This document shows positions 16,120-24,583 of a stretch of DNA of 59,364 bases, piece by piece. The stretch is from Planctomycetota bacterium (GTDB lineage: Bacteria; Planctomycetota; Planctomycetia; Pirellulales; Pirellulaceae), in NCBI GenBank assembly GCA_026692845.1, contig JAPLNM010000030.1, positions 1 through 59,364 on the forward strand. The letters run 5' to 3'. The position numbers and the translations under genes are program-made. Within the stretch, counting starts at the first letter, position 1, and each line of letters begins with the position of its first letter. Under the pieces are notes generated by a model. It did not search any database. It saw only the letters and a list, made by a program, of their open reading frames with translations, and was not told the origin of the DNA.

Positions 16120-17299
16120 AGATCTTTGCATCGAACGGGTCGATGGGTTTGGTTTGCTTGTTAGCAGCCTTTTCTAGTTTGCGGATTTCCTCTTGAATCT
16201 CCATCAGTTCGCCCGCGTCGATGGCGACGGCGCCGGAACCGTTTTTGGGAGGTTTCGACAATTTTGGGGCCGCGACGATCGCTTGCTTGACATCCGAAGC
16301 GGGGTCTGGTTTCGCATAAACGGCAGCTTGAACCACAGGGCTAGATCCCGGAACCTGTGAGGCTGGAACCTGCGGGGCGAGTCCTTCGAGCGATTGGATC
16401 CACTTGGCGAGCTTTTCGAGGTGGTGTCGGTCTTCCTCGCGTTGGAGGTTGAAGCTTGCGTTGCGCTGGGCCCCGTGTGGGCGAGCGGCATAATTGAGCA
16501 GGTCGGATTGATCGGGCTGCGAGGAATCGACGAATCGAAGGAATTTTTCGAGGTTTCTCTCGTTGATCGAAGCGGCTTGTTCGCCCACGGGCTGAAAGAC
16601 TTGGAAGGTGTTTTTCGAGAGAATCCCGTGGCACCCGGATTGCCCACACCTGGAAACAACGATCGGGGTGATTTCCGTTTGGAAGCTTCTTCGAAGGTAT
16701 CCTGGAATGGTATGCACGGGGAACGAGGATTCGTTCAGCGTCGGCGAGCGTGGGATGATCGCGCTGGCTGTGACGACCGGTTCGGGCGGTTCGATCCCTT
16801 GCTGAGCCATCGCTCGGCGGACATTCTCATCGGCCATAAGGGCTTGCTTGAGTTGCAGGTCCAGTTGCTTGAATTTCGGATTGTCGGCAGCTTGTTTTTC
16901 CAGTTCCAAGTAATGCTCGATGGCTTGGTCGAGCATTCCGTTTTGGATGCACCATTGGGCAAGATGCCAGTGTTCACCGGTTCCCCATTTTCGTATCGCG
17001 CGGGTTTGGTATTTGTAAAGCGAGTCCATCGAAGGTCCGATGACCAAGATCTGTTTTTTGGCCAAGGTGACCTGTTTGCCTTTGTCCATGACGACCGTGA
17101 CCGAATCGGCCTGGGGTTTGACGAATCCTCGCAATACCGCTCCGTGCTGAAGCAACACGAATCCATCGCCATAGAAATTCAAGGCGGAGTTGGCTGCTGT
17201 TGGATTGGGCTGGGCAAACACACCCCTAGGTGCGATCGCCAGCAACCAAGATGCGACGAAGAAGTAAGCCAAGGCGCAGGTTGAAATTCGAGCGACCAT
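16040..17299 (-). CDS. Secreted protein with helical repeat and cytochrome-c-like CH motif
   Basis: 419 residues. A signal peptide (residues 1-30, ending GVFAQ) is followed by an SH3-like or beta segment (GDGFVLLQHGAVLRGFV ... VTVVMDKGKQVTLAKKQILVIGP). A TPR-like stretch comes next (GEHWHLAQWCIQNGMLDQAIEHYLELEKQA). A domain of about 110 residues then carries SRCGQSGCHG (Cys218, Cys223, His224), a widely spaced variant of the haem CxxCH motif common in planctomycete proteins. The C-terminus is Lys/Pro-rich. Its stop lies inside the 3' end of the convergent HTTM gene (80-bp overlap). A role in periplasmic electron transfer is possible but unproven, since the Cys spacing is four, not two. Confidence 0.7.
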   Translation of the reverse strand: MVARISTCALAYFFVASWLLAIAPRGVFAQPNPTAANSALNFYGDGFVLLQHGAVLRGFVKPQADSVTVVMDKGKQVTLAKKQILVIGPSMDSLYKYQTRAIRKWGTGEHWHLAQWCIQNGMLDQAIEHYLELEKQAADNPKFKQLDLQLKQALMADENVRRAMAQQGIEPPEPVVTASAIIPRSPTLNESSFPVHTIPGYLRRSFQTEITPIVVSRCGQSGCHGILSKNTFQVFQPVGEQAASINERNLEKFLRFVDSSQPDQSDLLNYAARPHGAQRNASFNLQREEDRHHLEKLAKWIQSLEGLAPQVPASQVPGSSPVVQAAVYAKPDPASDVKQAIVAAPKLSKPPKNGSGAVAIDAGELMEIQEEIRKLEKAANKQTKPIDPFDAKIFNSKFRNDDPPEAQKPNSPRASSGQK

Positions 17300-17604
17300 G
17301 GAAAGACGATGTCCCTGGGGATGAAAAACAAGTCGGTATCGAGCCGATTTCGAATCGATGGATCGAATCGATGGATCAGCGGGAAACTAGCATTTTCCCG
17401 AGGTCGATTGCAAGTCGGATCGTTCCGGGCAATGAGGAAAGTTGCTCAAGTTGTTCTTAAATGGTCAGGTTTTCCAGGCAACTTAGGGGGCCTGGGTGCC
17501 TTGGGTGCTATGAGCGATTTTTGCGATCAACTATACTGTAGATCCATGCTGCTCAGGCAGCGCAGGTTAGGAAGTACTCGGATGGACGCGGAATGGAGAA
17601 CACG
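17300..17604. other. Intergenic region, divergent promoters expected
   Basis: Between two divergent secreted-protein genes. No gene, repeat or strong hairpin was recognised. GAATCGATGGATCGAATCGATGG near 17350 is a short tandem duplication. Confidence 0.35.
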
Positions 17605-19485
17605 ATGAGTCAAAGATTCAGGGGGCTGGGATTAGGGGGATTGGGCAAGTTCGGGGCGCTGGTATTGGCGACCCAAGCGATCCTAGGCCCTTTAGACATG
17701 GCGATGGGCCAGGAGTCTGCCGCACCGCTGAGGGCAGTTCCTGAAGATCCTGCACTTTGGGACAGCGTCAATGCGTCGTTGGGTCAGTTGGATCCGACCA
17801 AGCTTCCGGATCTGGCCAGTTCCCGTTCGAATCTCGAGTCCCAGGTCGAACGACTGGAGCGGTATTTGGATTCCTCGCCCAGCCAAGGTCCGGCATGGAA
17901 GAGTTTTTTGCGCTGGGACACCCTCCGCAAGGAGCTTGCCCAAGCCGAACCGAACCCGGAGACCTTGAACGATTTGGAGAAGCGTTTTCGGCAAAATTAT
18001 TCGGGGTTGGAATACTCCCCATTCGTCGGGGTCAGGGAGGCACTGTCCAAGTATGTCCAAGAGTCGCGTGTCTCGCGCGATCCGGACACGACCATGCAAA
18101 TCCTTAAAAACCGCTTAAGCAAGCTTTCCGAGCGGATGCAGTTGCCCGATATGCGACGCGATCCGAAGGCGATGCATGATTTGGGGCAGGTCGTCACCTA
18201 CATGAAACAAGCCAACCAATCCCCGGCGCTTGTATCGAGTGTCTTGAACAGGTTCTCGCAGCCGAATATTCGCGCGATCGTATCGGACGATTTTTTGCGC
18301 AAGTCCTTCTCGCGACCGGTGGACCAAGCCAACCCGGTCAACGAGCTGATTTTGGGCACGACGATCGTCGGACAAAGCATTCTATGCGGTCAGGTTTCCC
18401 CGGTTTTGCTGAGCAATCCGAACCAAGCGACGATCCGACTGCTGATGAACGCCGACTTTGCCAGCCAGAACAAGGGATACAATCGGGGGGTGGTGCTCAA
18501 TACGACCGGTACGGCCGACGTAGCAGCTTGTGAAACCCTGACGCTAGGGGATGCAGGATTGATGTCCCTGGGGGACACCGGAGTCGATGCTCAATTGTCC
18601 ACCTCGATCCAGAGCATCGAGCACAAGCTAAAGATTGTCCGCAAGATTGCTGCCAAGCAGGCTTCGAAGAAAAAGCCGCAGGCCGATGCGATCGGTGAGG
18701 CACGCATGGAAAACCGGATCCGAACGGAGTTTCACCAGCAGCTTACCGATCAGCTTGCTGAAGCCAACAGCAAGCTTCGTCAAGCCATGGACTCGCCAGT
18801 CCTGGGACGACTCGGGGTGCCCAAGCCGCAGCGAGGTTCTTGGAGTCATCCCGAGCAGCTCGGATTGCACTGGAAGGTTCAGTCAGGCACCCAGCTTGCG
18901 TCGGATGCCCCCTGCCCTTTTCCTGCCGACGAATGCGGCTTAACCCTGCAAATCCACGAGACTTTGGCTGGCAATTTGCTTGACCCAGTCTTGGCCGGCC
19001 GGATCTTGCGAAGCGAGGAGATGGAAGGCTATGTGGCTCAATTCGGCGACCTGGCCAAGGGGATTCCCCGCAAGGAGCAAGACGGTCCCTGGGCGATCAC
19101 GCTCAATAGTTTTCGGCCCGTCGAGACGGTATTTGATGACAATCTGATCAAGTTCCGGGTGAGTACTTCGAGGCTCGAGCGCGAGGACCAGTCGCTGCCC
19201 AACACCGCAACGGTCGAGGCGGCTTACCAACTCGTCCAGGCCGACGGCACGGTCCAGCTTGTGCGCCAAGGTGAGCTTAATGTCGAATTTACCGGTAAGG
19301 TGCAACAGGGGACCCGAGGCGTCGTACTCCGTACATTCCTCAAAAACAAGTTTGAGCAATTGTTTCGCCAGGAGCTGTTCGATAGCCCTATCCGATGGTC
19401 CGATCGGCTTCCAGAGCAGTTCAAGAACTTGCAGTTGTGCGCTGTTGGAATCGACGATGGTTGGTTGCAATTGCAAATCCGATAA
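17605..19485 (+). CDS. Large exported hypothetical protein
   Basis: 626 residues from ATG 17605; an in-frame ATG lies four codons earlier at 17593. A hydrophobic N-terminus rich in Gly and Leu (GLGLGGLGKFGALVLATQAILG) ending near AMGQ looks like a signal peptide. The mature part is helical in its first half (DLASSRSNLESQVERLERYL). A middle domain holds a Cys (TADVAACETLTLGD), then comes a coiled segment (about 330-390). The last 150 residues are beta-rich with repeated strands. I recognise no family, though similar long secreted proteins are frequent in Pirellulales. It is followed 15 bp later by ybaB on the same strand, so the three genes to 20260 may share a transcript. Confidence 0.7.
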   Translation: MSQRFRGLGLGGLGKFGALVLATQAILGPLDMAMGQESAAPLRAVPEDPALWDSVNASLGQLDPTKLPDLASSRSNLESQVERLERYLDSSPSQGPAWKSFLRWDTLRKELAQAEPNPETLNDLEKRFRQNYSGLEYSPFVGVREALSKYVQESRVSRDPDTTMQILKNRLSKLSERMQLPDMRRDPKAMHDLGQVVTYMKQANQSPALVSSVLNRFSQPNIRAIVSDDFLRKSFSRPVDQANPVNELILGTTIVGQSILCGQVSPVLLSNPNQATIRLLMNADFASQNKGYNRGVVLNTTGTADVAACETLTLGDAGLMSLGDTGVDAQLSTSIQSIEHKLKIVRKIAAKQASKKKPQADAIGEARMENRIRTEFHQQLTDQLAEANSKLRQAMDSPVLGRLGVPKPQRGSWSHPEQLGLHWKVQSGTQLASDAPCPFPADECGLTLQIHETLAGNLLDPVLAGRILRSEEMEGYVAQFGDLAKGIPRKEQDGPWAITLNSFRPVETVFDDNLIKFRVSTSRLEREDQSLPNTATVEAAYQLVQADGTVQLVRQGELNVEFTGKVQQGTRGVVLRTFLKNKFEQLFRQELFDSPIRWSDRLPEQFKNLQLCAVGIDDGWLQLQIR

Positions 19486-19500
19486 CAGGAGCATAGGTGC

Positions 19501-19854
19501 ATGTTTAAGAACTTAGGAAACATCGCCAACTTGGTCAAATCGATCGGTCAGATGCCCGATCGGATGTCCAAGCTCAAGCAGCAGATGGAATCCAAACGGA
19601 TTTACGGGCAAGCTTGTGAGGGGGATCATCAAGTCAGGGTCGAAGTCAGCGGTCTGGGGTTGGTCCATGAGGTCGATATCTCCAGTTCGCTTTTGGCACC
19701 TGAGCACAAATCGCTCGTGCAGCGACTGACCCTCGATGCGATCAATCATGCGGTCACGCAGGCCAAGGCACTGCATGTCGAGGCGATCCGAGAGGCGACC
19801 CATGGGGTCGAGTTGCCAGGTTTGGAGAAGATCCTCGAGGAGATGGCCAAGTAG
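19501..19854 (+). CDS. ybaB: YbaB/EbfC nucleoid-associated protein
   Basis: 117 residues, the usual size. The N-terminal helix (KNLGNIANLVKSIGQMPDRMSKLKQQMESKRIYG) is followed by the beta part with VRVEVSGLGLVHEVDISSSLL, then two C-terminal helices ending PGLEKILEEMAK. Family members form dimers that bind DNA without strong sequence preference. In many bacteria ybaB lies between dnaX and recR; neither is here. Instead it follows a secreted-protein gene by 15 bp and precedes a small helical protein, so the usual recombination context has been lost. Confidence 0.85.
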   Translation: MFKNLGNIANLVKSIGQMPDRMSKLKQQMESKRIYGQACEGDHQVRVEVSGLGLVHEVDISSSLLAPEHKSLVQRLTLDAINHAVTQAKALHVEAIREATHGVELPGLEKILEEMAK

Positions 19855-19873
19855 AGCTTGGTCGAATCCGCGT

Positions 19874-19964
19874 CCTGGAAATCGAGTCCTGGAAATCGAG
19901 TCCTGGAAATCGAGTCCGGTAGCCCAGTTTGGAAAACCCAGTAGAGCAAACCCAGCAGAGCAAA
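19874..19964. repeat. Two 14-bp tandem repeat arrays
   Basis: Array 1: CCTGGAAATCGAGT three times in a row at 19874-19915. Array 2: CCCAGTAGAGCAAA then CCCAGCAGAGCAAA at 19937-19964. Both have a 14-bp period, so the spacer between ybaB and the next small gene varies in length without regard to frame. No palindrome is present. Confidence 0.75.
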
Positions 19965-20002
19965 CCCATTTCTTAGAAATTGAATCGGTGGAGACCAGTC
20001 CT

Positions 20003-20260
20003 ATGCCCATGGAGAATTTCTCTCGTTATCAGCAGTCGGTGATCAAGAACTTCTACAAGAACCGCGACGCGGTTTCGCTACAAAGAGCGCAGGAGTTGCT
20101 CACCGAGTTGTACCTAGCCGAAGGCAAGAAGCTTGAGAAAGCCTGGGACTCGATGTTCACGAACCTCGAGCGGATGGGAGTACCGGCCGATCAGCTAGAG
20201 CATTTGCGCAAAGAGCGCAATCCGGAATTGATCGCCAAGCTGATCGAGAAGATGCTTTAG
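20003..20260 (+). CDS. Small helical hypothetical protein following ybaB
   Basis: 85 residues from ATG 20003; a second Met codon at 20009 is possible. The sequence is almost wholly helical and charged (MENFSRYQQSVIKNFYKNRD ... QRAQELLTELYLAEGKKLEKAW ... LEHLRKERNPELIAKLIEKML). It resembles small conserved planctomycete and cyanobacterial proteins without a name. No membrane segment or Cys. Same strand as ybaB, separated by the 14-bp repeat arrays. Function unknown. Confidence 0.65.
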   Translation: MPMENFSRYQQSVIKNFYKNRDAVSLQRAQELLTELYLAEGKKLEKAWDSMFTNLERMGVPADQLEHLRKERNPELIAKLIEKML

Positions 20261-20263
20261 GAT

Positions 20264-20380
20264 CTACGACGCTACGTTTGGTCTTTGGTCGTGAGCCAAC
20301 CAGCGCGAGCGGTTGGGCGATTGCATAAGCCCCCTACGACGCTGCGTTTGGTCTTTGGTCGTGAGCCAACCAGCGCTAGC
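20264..20380. repeat. 47-bp direct repeat pair
   Basis: The stretch starting CTACGACGCTACGTTTGG occurs at 20264-20310 and again, with two base changes, at 20334-20380. The second copy abuts the left end of the family A element. Confidence 0.65.
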
Positions 20381-20603
20381 CCAATACCGTCAAATCGGGC
20401 AATCAAAGCGGAACGGCGCAAGCCGTCCGGTGAGTCTGAATATCCAATGGTTTCCTTAGTGTTCGAGCGTGGAACACGACACTTGACCCTTCACCGGAGG
20501 GCTTGCGCCCAACCGCTTTCAAAAACCCCTCGGCATGCGCCGAAAAGCAATCAAATCCAATCTTTCCTAAAATGATCCAAATGTCGATTTGACGGTATTG
20601 GGC
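20379..20603. mobile_element. MITE-like element, family A, copy 1
   Basis: 225 bp bounded by perfect 19-bp terminal inverted repeats: GCCCAATACCGTCAAATCG (20379-20397) and its complement at 20585-20603. No coding capacity. The inner sequence (CTTCACCGGAGGGCTTGCGC, CCCTCGGCATGCGCCGAAA) is shared with the copy at 24302-24555. It would need a transposase in trans; none is in the window. Confidence 0.8.
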
Positions 20604-20651
20604 TTGCGCCGTTCCGCTAAAACGGTGTCATTGGATCTAATGCCTAAGCTC

Positions 20652-22349
20652 TCACCCTGCTTTCCCACGGTAGATCCGCAGGGCTGGGCTTGGCAGGGAT
20701 GGCGTTGGGCAAGGGGTATCTTGGCTAGGTTGTTCGCTGAGAAATTCCTGGAGCAGATCGCTAGCGACATCCAGATCGCATCGGCTTTCTTTGTTGCTGT
20801 GGTTCGTCCAGTGGTTGGCACCCCAGCCGGCAAGCAGGACCGCATCGCCTGGACGGCTTGAGCGAATCGCAAGTTCGATAGCAGCGCGGCGGTTGGGAAC
20901 GATTTGGATAGCCGCTGGGCGTTCGCAGCCATCGAGGACTTGCCAGATAGCTTTTTGGCCGAATCGGAGACTTCGGCGGCTTTGGGTCAAGATAACGAAC
21001 GAGGCAGAGCGTTCCAGGACTCGGCCGTAGGCGGCGAGTTGTTCTGGGGTGGCAGCATCGGGGACTTCGGCCACGCAGGTCACAGGGGTTCCGTCTTTGG
21101 AGATCGAATGGAGTGCCACGGCGAGTCGATCGGGTTGGTCGGCCGCATCGACATAGACGGCTAGGTCTGAAGCGACCGGGACACGCTGCATACGGCCGGG
21201 AATACGTTGGAGTCGTTCGACACCGCAGACGGTTTCGTAGAGTTCCAGGCCGAGTGAATAGCCCACGGCGATCGCGCAGAGCATGTGGCGTGCGTTGTGG
21301 TCGCCGACGAGGGTGCTGGTAAGTGGAGCGACGGAGTTTCCGGCCGAGAGGATCATGGATTGTTCACCCTCAAGCGACTGCAAGCGACGTCCTTGGACGT
21401 CCGCATCGGCATCCAAACCGTATCGGATCGCTTCGGGGCAAGATCGCATGGCCCATCGATTCAAGCGTGCATCGTCTGCGTTGCACACGACGAGCCCATG
21501 ATCTTTAAGTTGACCGAGCAGTTGGCTCATCGCGTTTTCGATTCCACGGGCTTGGAGCGAATCGCAGCGTTGGGTTCGTCGCAGATTGGTAAACACCAGA
21601 ACGTCGAACTCCATGCCCGCCACGGCGTGGGACTGAAGCATATCGTTGGTGATTTCGAGGATAGCCGCAGGAGCTTTTTCGAGCACGCTTTGTTTTAGCC
21701 ATTCGGCAAGGCTCAGCGCATCGGCCGAGGATTCGGCCATCAATCCGGTTTGCTGGCCGGTCGAGCCACCGAGGCTGGTGTGGTAAGCGACCGATTTGCC
21801 GATCTTTTTGAGCATCGAAGCGATCAGCAGGCTCGCGGTGGTTTTTCCGTGGGTCCCTACGACGCCGATAGTAAGAATTTTGTTGCAAGGCGCACCGGCC
21901 AAGTGCATGGAGAGTTTCCCGAGGGCGTCATGGACATTCGGGACGATGCACTGCGGCAGCGAGGTGGGCAAGTACTGTTCGGTGAGGATTCCGACCGCGC
22001 CGTTGGCTTGGGCTTCGAGAACTTCTTTTTCCGGGGCGGCCCAGGGGTTCAGGCCAGCGGCAAAGACCCAATTTTGGAGCGTTGCATCGGGATGTTGATC
22101 GCAGGCCGAGCAGAGGATGTCATCGGCTCCAAGGATTTTCGCGTTTGGGAAAAGGGACTTAAGGCAGATCGATGAGTAGGAAGAAAAGTCCACTTGGCAA
22201 GGCCTCCGTGCATGAGCGAGTCGAGTCGAAAAGTTTCGGATTGGTCGAGAATCGAAGGCTAGCCGATCCATGGCTTGGCTCATTCGACGCTGCGAGTGCG
22301 ATGCGTTTAGCACCCTATCAACTTGTCCCAACCCGGGCCTATTCGTCAA
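20652..22349 (-). CDS. Mur ligase family protein, divergent MurE-like
   Basis: 565 residues. Three-domain Mur ligase layout: an N-terminal UDP-binding-like part (about 30-150), the central ATPase with P-loop VVGTHGKTTAS (about 164-173), EITNDMLQSHAV and DVLVFTNL, and the C-terminal domain with VGDHNARHMLCAIAVGYSLG and IPGRMQRV. MurE adds the third amino acid, usually diaminopimelate, to the peptidoglycan precursor in the cytoplasm. Here the C-terminal DNPR motif that recognises diaminopimelate reads QSRRS (ILTQSRRSLRFG), and the usual VDYAHTPD reads VDAADQPD. This is therefore a paralogue or an altered-specificity enzyme, not a standard MurE. It stands alone between two MITE-like elements. 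The start is uncertain; Met codons at residues 23 and 28 are alternatives. Confidence 0.8.
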   Translation of the reverse strand: MTNRPGLGQVDRVLNASHSQRRMSQAMDRLAFDSRPIRNFSTRLAHARRPCQVDFSSYSSICLKSLFPNAKILGADDILCSACDQHPDATLQNWVFAAGLNPWAAPEKEVLEAQANGAVGILTEQYLPTSLPQCIVPNVHDALGKLSMHLAGAPCNKILTIGVVGTHGKTTASLLIASMLKKIGKSVAYHTSLGGSTGQQTGLMAESSADALSLAEWLKQSVLEKAPAAILEITNDMLQSHAVAGMEFDVLVFTNLRRTQRCDSLQARGIENAMSQLLGQLKDHGLVVCNADDARLNRWAMRSCPEAIRYGLDADADVQGRRLQSLEGEQSMILSAGNSVAPLTSTLVGDHNARHMLCAIAVGYSLGLELYETVCGVERLQRIPGRMQRVPVASDLAVYVDAADQPDRLAVALHSISKDGTPVTCVAEVPDAATPEQLAAYGRVLERSASFVILTQSRRSLRFGQKAIWQVLDGCERPAAIQIVPNRRAAIELAIRSSRPGDAVLLAGWGANHWTNHSNKESRCDLDVASDLLQEFLSEQPSQDTPCPTPSLPSPALRIYRGKAG

Positions 22350-22515
22350 GTCGAATGTTGGAGTAGATTGCGCGAGTTTTTCAAAAGAGCGGACTTTATT
22401 TTTATGCTAGCAAATAATAGTGGGGTTACTGGTTGATTGTGCAGGCGGGGGATTATTCGCAGTGCAATAAAATTCGCTTCGCACCGATAGGGCTCTGTGG
22501 AGCTGACGCAATCCA

Positions 22516-22611
22516 GTGGGATAGGCTTCCAGCCTGTCCTGAGATACGTCACATCAAGTGCTCTCTGCCCAGCCGACGGAAACTACAGGACAGACTGGAA
22601 GTCTATCCCAC
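22516..22611. mobile_element. MITE-like element, family C
   Basis: 96 bp with 26-bp terminal inverted repeats differing at two positions: the left end (22516-22541) starts GTGGGATAGGCTTCCAGC, and the right end (22586-22611) reads, on the other strand, GTGGGATAGACTTCCAGT and so on. It lies just behind the sulfatase stop. I recall this motif as very common in Rhodopirellula-type genomes. Confidence 0.75.
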
Positions 22612-22630
22612 GGGTCACATCGAATCGGGT

Positions 22631-24217
22631 TCAACGATCCAGCTTGCCCGTCGGTTCGATCGCTCTGCCGTCTTGGTTCACAGGATATAGCGCTCGTTGA
22701 TCGAAGAGTTTTTCACGCATACGGATAAGCAGCTTGTCGCGCTCTTCGGGCCGAGTCCCGGCCAAATCGGTTTGCTCATAAGGGTCCGTGCTCAGATCAA
22801 ATAGCTGCATCCGAGGCGAGGATGGCTCGGGCAAGTAGTGGTAGATGAGTTTCCAATCCCCCTGTCGAAAGACGCTGAAATAATTGCTGCGATGGGGGGC
22901 GTGTGGGAAATGCATCAGGAATTCCCGTGGCTCTAGGAATGGCTTGCCCAATTGTTCGCTAGACGCGAAAGTATCTTTTAGCGAATTTCCGTCCACAACG
23001 TGACCGGATGGGATCTCGAGATCGACCAGCTCAGCGATGGTTGGAAAAAGATCGTAGATCGCTCCCCAACCTTTACGGATCTGACCCGATGGGATCGGCA
23101 ATCGGTCCTGCCACTGATTCTTGGCCGGTTTTGCCCAAGCGGCGATAAACGGCACCCGCATGCCTCCTTCGTAGTGCGATCCTTTCTTGCCTCGCAAGGG
23201 TGCAGAACTGGCCACCGCATGGGGGTCGCCCAAGGGTGCATCCGATCCGTTGTCTCCCAAGAAAAATACCAGTGTGTTTTCGGCGATACCTAACTCTTCA
23301 AAGCAATCGAGCATCTTGCCGAGCGAATCGTCCATCCCTTGGACCAACGATGCAAACGCTAAGGCTTGTTTGGGAAACTTGCCTGTAGGATCCTCGACCT
23401 CAAACCGAGGGTCGGATTGGAACGGCGCATGCACTGCGTAGTGGCAGAAGTTCAGGAAGAACGGTTTGCCTTGCTCGACGCACGCTTTGACATGCTTTTT
23501 GGCTTCGCGCGTAAGTGCCTCGGTCAGAAAAATCTCCTGGCCATGGTACGCATCTAAGCCCGGGACAGCATGAGTCGGCTTGGGACCATCGGCCCCGAAA
23601 CTCTTGGTTCCGTAGTAGCTACCTGGTTGGCCGATCGAGGAGCCACCGACATTGATGTCAAAGCCCAGGTTGAGAGGATCGCTGCCGAGACTCTCGCGGG
23701 GGCCAAAGTGCCCTTTGCCCACGTGGATCGTTCGATACCCGGCTTGTTGCATCAAGCGGGCCAAGGTGACGCTTGAGGCGTCGAGCCCTTTCCAGTTCCA
23801 GTCCGGCGGACCCGATGGGCCGCGATTGTTCGCGTCGGGATTGATCCATGTCGTCGTGCGATGCCGAGCGCTGTTCTGGCCAGTCATGAGCGAAATCCGC
23901 GACGGTGAGCAGACGCTCATCGCGTAGAATTCACTGATGCGAACCCCGAGCTTGGATAGCCGCTCCATGTTTGGCGTTTTGTACCATCGATTCAAAGGAT
24001 GCTCGACAGGAGTGCCGTCCTGGTCGATCAAAAACCGGACCGAGGTGTCCATGAGTCCCATGTCGTCGACCAGGACGATCATGATGTTGGGTTTCGAGTC
24101 CCCTTTCGAGCCCCCCTGGCCTGCCGCGTTTTCGGCCCTGCTAAGCGTCGCCGCAATCGCAATCAGCAGCAAGGCGCAGATCCGTGCAATTCTCAGCAGG
24201 TCTTGTAAGCTTTTCAT
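22631..24217 (-). CDS. Secreted sulfatase (formylglycine type)
   Basis: 528 residues. A signal peptide (about 1-28, hydrophobic ICALLLIAIAATLSRA) is followed by the N-terminal metal motif PNIMIVLVDDMG (Asp51, Asp52) and the active-site motif CSPSR at Cys103, the residue converted to formylglycine. Then come HVGKGHFG, HYAVHAPF and LGDNGSD, and a C-terminal subdomain ending in WKLIYHYLPEP and LFDLSTDPYEQTDL. It hydrolyses sulfate esters, probably of algal or other polysaccharides, in the periplasm. The set of motifs is complete. It is flanked by MITE-like elements on both sides, and no transporter or glycosidase is adjacent, so the substrate cannot be predicted. An FGE-like gene lies at 5.3 kb. 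Confidence 0.92.
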   Translation of the reverse strand: MKSLQDLLRIARICALLLIAIAATLSRAENAAGQGGSKGDSKPNIMIVLVDDMGLMDTSVRFLIDQDGTPVEHPLNRWYKTPNMERLSKLGVRISEFYAMSVCSPSRISLMTGQNSARHRTTTWINPDANNRGPSGPPDWNWKGLDASSVTLARLMQQAGYRTIHVGKGHFGPRESLGSDPLNLGFDINVGGSSIGQPGSYYGTKSFGADGPKPTHAVPGLDAYHGQEIFLTEALTREAKKHVKACVEQGKPFFLNFCHYAVHAPFQSDPRFEVEDPTGKFPKQALAFASLVQGMDDSLGKMLDCFEELGIAENTLVFFLGDNGSDAPLGDPHAVASSAPLRGKKGSHYEGGMRVPFIAAWAKPAKNQWQDRLPIPSGQIRKGWGAIYDLFPTIAELVDLEIPSGHVVDGNSLKDTFASSEQLGKPFLEPREFLMHFPHAPHRSNYFSVFRQGDWKLIYHYLPEPSSPRMQLFDLSTDPYEQTDLAGTRPEERDKLLIRMREKLFDQRALYPVNQDGRAIEPTGKLDR

Positions 24218-24301
24218 AAGAACTTGTATTTCGCGTTGTTCAACGATTTTTCTGCGAGCTGTCTTTTGCAGGTCCCAAGCCTCGGTGCTCTAGGCTCTAC
24301 G

Positions 24302-24555
24302 CCAATACCGTCAAATCGGGACATTGATGAAGTTGCATTTCCTGGTAATCGGCGAATGATAGCGGAGCAGCGCAAGCTGCCCGGTGAGTCTAAATATCCA
24401 GTGATTTCCTGAGTCTTCGAGCGTAGAACACTACACTTGACCCTTCACCGGAGGGCTTGCGCCCAACCGCTTTCAAAAACCCCTCGGCATGCGCCGAAAT
24501 ACATTCAAATCCAATCTTACTTAAAATGATCCAAATGTCGATTTGACGGTATTGG
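24302..24555. mobile_element. MITE-like element, family A, copy 2
   Basis: 254 bp with perfect 17-bp terminal inverted repeats CCAATACCGTCAAATCG (24302-24318) and its complement (24539-24555). The inner part matches copy 1 apart from about 29 extra bases near the left end. The flanks carry GCTCTAGGCTCTAC on the left and CTCTAGGCTCTAGG on the right, which could be target-site duplication or local repeats. Confidence 0.8.
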
Positions 24556-24583
24556 GCTCTAGGCTCTAGGCTCTACAGAGCGA

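Noticed and set aside
5334-24217. Linking the FGE-like gene with the sulfatase as one functional pair
   Set aside because: They are 16 kb apart on opposite strands, and the FGE-like protein seems to lack one of the two catalytic Cys.
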